Position numbers and translations under genes: made by a program
Assembly: GCA_910588505.1 (NCBI GenBank)
Contig: CAJUPQ010000051.1
Location: 1 to 25,029 of the forward strand
Length of the DNA stretch: 25,029 bases
Origin: an uncultured Hungatella sp.
Lineage (GTDB): Bacteria; Bacillota; Clostridia; Lachnospirales; Lachnospiraceae
Direction of reading: 5' to 3'
Notes under the pieces: model-generated
The model's database searches: none
Seen by the model: the letters and a program-made list of their open reading frames with translations, nothing else
Told to the model about the DNA's origin: nothing
Part shown: piece by piece, positions 22,984 through 25,029 of the stretch
Layout: every line of letters starts with the position of its first letter
Position numbering within the stretch: the first letter of the stretch is position 1

Positions 22984-24849
22984 TTACACAGGAGCGCAGA
23001 GTTCCTGCACGCGCTGGTAGTAACGTTTGGCATAGCGGTACATAATGAGGGTATACTCCCCAAATTCTTCCCCTAAATGGCTTTTATATACAGCCCACAG
23101 GCTCCACAGAAAGCCTCCCAGGGCCACATAGGAGTAGACTGCGGTTAATTCATCTTTTGTCGGCCTTCGCTCCAGATAGAGTTCTGTAAGGCGGTCCGTC
23201 TGCTCTTCATTATAGTAGGAATAGATGGCGCACATGGCTATGTCAATGAGAGGGTCGCACATGCCGGCGTATTCCCAGTCAATGAGCCGTATGGACCCAT
23301 CGGCAAGAAATAGGAAGTTGTCGGCCACACTGTCAACATGAGCCAAGGTCACAGGGCGATCCATAGAATCCAGCCGGTCCATCAGTTTTGTCATGCGTCC
23401 CCGGACCTGTCCATAATCTTCAAAAGGGATTCCGCCATGGGTTCTGCAAAGGTTCTCGTAAAATTCGATGCGCTCCCGGATGTCGAAGGAGTGATCCACC
23501 GAAAGCCCTGCCTGATGAACCTGCTTTAATAATTTCATGCACTGGCCTACATCCTGCCAGTTGTTCGGGTCAGAGTTGCGGGCTCCTTCATAATATTCCG
23601 AGATCTTATAACCGTTTTCACCGTTAAAGTAGACGACATGCTCGGTGATGCCCAGAGGCTGGACAGCCTTATACACAGCAGCCTCCTGTTTCCGGTTGAT
23701 GAGCAGTTCCGTCCCGGGGCCGGGTATGCGGCAGATGTACTGTCTGCTGGACACGGAGAAGAGGAAGGATTTGTTGGTCATCCCGGCTTTGAGGCATTTG
23801 ATATTGCGGATGTCTGATTCCGGCACCTGGAATGTGCGGGATACCAGCTCCATGGCTTCATTGTCAGAGTGATTCTGATATTTGGGATCAAACCTGCGCA
23901 GTTCCTCCAGGTTTTCGAATTCATAGACCTGGTTGGAGGGCTGGCGGTTAATATAAAGGTCCGGATGTTCCTTGTCTATCCGGAAATTTTTCAGGGACTG
24001 GCCTTTTGGCCGCGCGCTCTCGGATTCCAGGAGCCGTTTTTGGGCCGTGCCGTTTGCAAGCTCCAGATACACGTTTTCCCAGTGAAACTGCTCGGTCCCG
24101 GGGATGGCGTAGTAGGCTTCCAGCACCGGAAGGAAAAAGTCGGACCATTCCCTGCTAAAGAAAGCCGGGCCGTACATGACCCAGGAATCCCGCCCTCCGA
24201 TCTCCACATGAAGGATCTTCCCCTTCTTATTAAAGGAAAGACACCATTCGGAGGTTTCGCCCTCCTGAAAGACGGAGGAGTACCAGGCACAACACTCATA
24301 GGCATGGTACATATTTTCCCGCATCCAGTTGTCGGATGCCAGCAGATACATATTTCTGCCCTCAAAAAGCTTTCGGGCGTGGTAGACCGTAGCCAGGGTA
24401 TTTTTTTCGGCATATTCTTTATTATATAGAAGTTTTACCTGATACTTATCAATGAGATATTCAAATTTTTCTTTCAGGTATCCAACCACAATGGTGATGT
24501 CCGTAATGCCTGCCTGGTGGAGCTGTTTGATCTGCCGCTCGATCATTCGCTCGCCAAAGACTTCCAAAAGCCCCTTAGGGGTCTCAAAAGTCAGAGGTAC
24601 GAACCGGGAACCAAAGCCCGCCGCGATGATAACGGCTCCATCTACCCGGTACTGTTCTAAAAGCTCCTTTCCCCGGGCGGTCAGCTGATAATGTCCGTCA
24701 GGCTGTACAGTGATCAGCTCCTGCTCCGTACATTCTTTTATCATCCGGTTTATGGAGCCTAAAGATACCTCCATAGCCTGTGCCAGCTCCCGCTGGGTGA
24801 TCTGGGGATGCTCTAATATATTCCTGCATACGAGCGCGTGCTTGTCCAT
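22984..24849 (-). CDS. Winged-helix / LicC-like nucleotidyltransferase / LicA-like choline kinase fusion
   Basis: A 621-residue three-part protein. Residues 1-68 form a helix-turn-helix/winged-helix domain (ITQRELAQAMEVSLGSINRMIKE). Residues 71-300 are a nucleotidyltransferase with the signature IIAAGFGSRFVPLT then ETPKGLLEV (74-97) and the metal-binding SDN at 172-174, as in LicC-type CTP:phosphocholine cytidylyltransferases. Residues 335-615 are an aminoglycoside-phosphotransferase/choline-kinase fold: AGMTNKSFLF (355-364), RIPGPGTE (374-381), the catalytic loop HVDSVADN (H504, D506, N511) and metal-binding IDWEYAG (523-529). Together they would turn choline into CDP-choline for envelope decoration. 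Start ATG 24849 has GGAGG at 24855-24859. No LicB transporter or LicD transferase is in the window. The substrate could be another amino alcohol. Confidence 0.85.
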   Translation of the reverse strand: MDKHALVCRNILEHPQITQRELAQAMEVSLGSINRMIKECTEQELITVQPDGHYQLTARGKELLEQYRVDGAVIIAAGFGSRFVPLTFETPKGLLEVFGERMIERQIKQLHQAGITDITIVVGYLKEKFEYLIDKYQVKLLYNKEYAEKNTLATVYHARKLFEGRNMYLLASDNWMRENMYHAYECCAWYSSVFQEGETSEWCLSFNKKGKILHVEIGGRDSWVMYGPAFFSREWSDFFLPVLEAYYAIPGTEQFHWENVYLELANGTAQKRLLESESARPKGQSLKNFRIDKEHPDLYINRQPSNQVYEFENLEELRRFDPKYQNHSDNEAMELVSRTFQVPESDIRNIKCLKAGMTNKSFLFSVSSRQYICRIPGPGTELLINRKQEAAVYKAVQPLGITEHVVYFNGENGYKISEYYEGARNSDPNNWQDVGQCMKLLKQVHQAGLSVDHSFDIRERIEFYENLCRTHGGIPFEDYGQVRGRMTKLMDRLDSMDRPVTLAHVDSVADNFLFLADGSIRLIDWEYAGMCDPLIDIAMCAIYSYYNEEQTDRLTELYLERRPTKDELTAVYSYVALGGFLWSLWAVYKSHLGEEFGEYTLIMYRYAKRYYQRVQELCAPV

Positions 24850-24893
24850 AAGGGCCTCCGTTCAAAAATAGAGATTTATTTATATATATGAAC

Positions 24894-24921
24894 ATTATAG
24901 CACAGGGGGGAGGAAAAGCAA
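24894..24921 (-). promoter_or_regulatory. Extended -10 promoter of the choline-activation fusion gene
   Basis: On the minus strand TTGCTT (24921-24916) and TATAAT (24899-24894) are 16 nt apart, with TGC directly before the -10 making it an extended -10. The AT-rich leader, with a short TA run at 24880-24889, is about 38 nt long. Confidence 0.75.
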
Positions 24922-25015
24922 GAGGGGATGTGGAAAAAGAGGCCTAAGATCTATGAGAATGGCAGAAAAGCGGATCGGGTTTTCAACACTTGTAATTGAA
25001 TAAAAGTTCTACAAA

Positions 25016-25029
25016 CCGCAGAAATGCGG
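25016..25029. other. Hairpin at the window edge
   Basis: CCGCA (25016-25020) and TGCGG (25025-25029) pair around GAAA, and the window ends there. It may be part of a terminator for a gene beyond the edge. The rest of 24922-25015 shows no gene. Confidence 0.3.

Noticed and set aside
24870..24890. Phase-variation repeat tract in the leader of the choline-activation gene, as known for Haemophilus licA
   Set aside because: Only a short TA run (tatatatat) is present, outside the coding region and too short to support slippage-based switching.

Overview
The window looks like chromosomal DNA of a Gram-positive, obligately anaerobic Firmicute, most likely a Lachnospiraceae/clostridioform Clostridium relative. 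This is inferred from the protein families (RecD2, class B sortase, choline-binding repeats, short L33, zinc-ribbon L31), strong AGGAGG ribosome binding sites, sigma-A promoters, the Firmicute-type L10 leader and a perfect CcpA-type cre motif. It is an ordinary core region with a more accessory cell-surface locus at its right end. No transposon, prophage, tRNA, rRNA or CRISPR array was seen.

Layout. 1-4460 (+): an unexplained pair of hairpins, then mreB, recD2 and comF. 4488-8083 (+): rpmG-secE-nusG-rplK-rplA from one consensus promoter, then rplJ-rplL from a second promoter with an L10 leader and attenuator. Two copies of an L1-binding mimic of 23S rRNA precede rplK and rplA. The cluster ends at a strong terminator, and rpoB/rpoC do not follow. 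8200-8672 (-): a cold-shock protein gene with a consensus promoter and a long leader holding a terminator-like hairpin. 8705-10292 (+): a single uxaB-type tagaturonate reductase gene whose promoter is bracketed by two LacI/CcpA-type operators. 10464-12603 (+): a membrane-anchored polysaccharide deacetylase and rarA. 12605-14226 (+): rho. 14247-18518 (+): rpmE, a terminator, then a DUF1385 membrane protein, prmC and prfA in overlapping order, and a class B sortase. 18568-21816 (+): glmM and leuA, ending in a bidirectional terminator. 21873-24921 (-): a secreted choline-binding-repeat protein and, upstream of it, a three-domain protein joining a winged-helix DNA-binding domain, a LicC-like nucleotidyltransferase and a LicA-like choline kinase.

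How the parts fit. The left two thirds is translation and transcription machinery with visible feedback circuits (L1, L10, probably Csp and Rho). PrmC lies next to its own substrate, PrfA. The right end carries envelope functions: GlmM makes glucosamine-1-phosphate for peptidoglycan, SrtB would anchor surface proteins, and the last two genes suggest a self-contained phosphocholine system in which one protein activates choline for cell-surface decoration and its neighbour binds that decoration. That pair is the most interesting content here. The fusion of a DNA-binding domain to both enzymes suggests possible direct coupling of choline metabolism to transcription.
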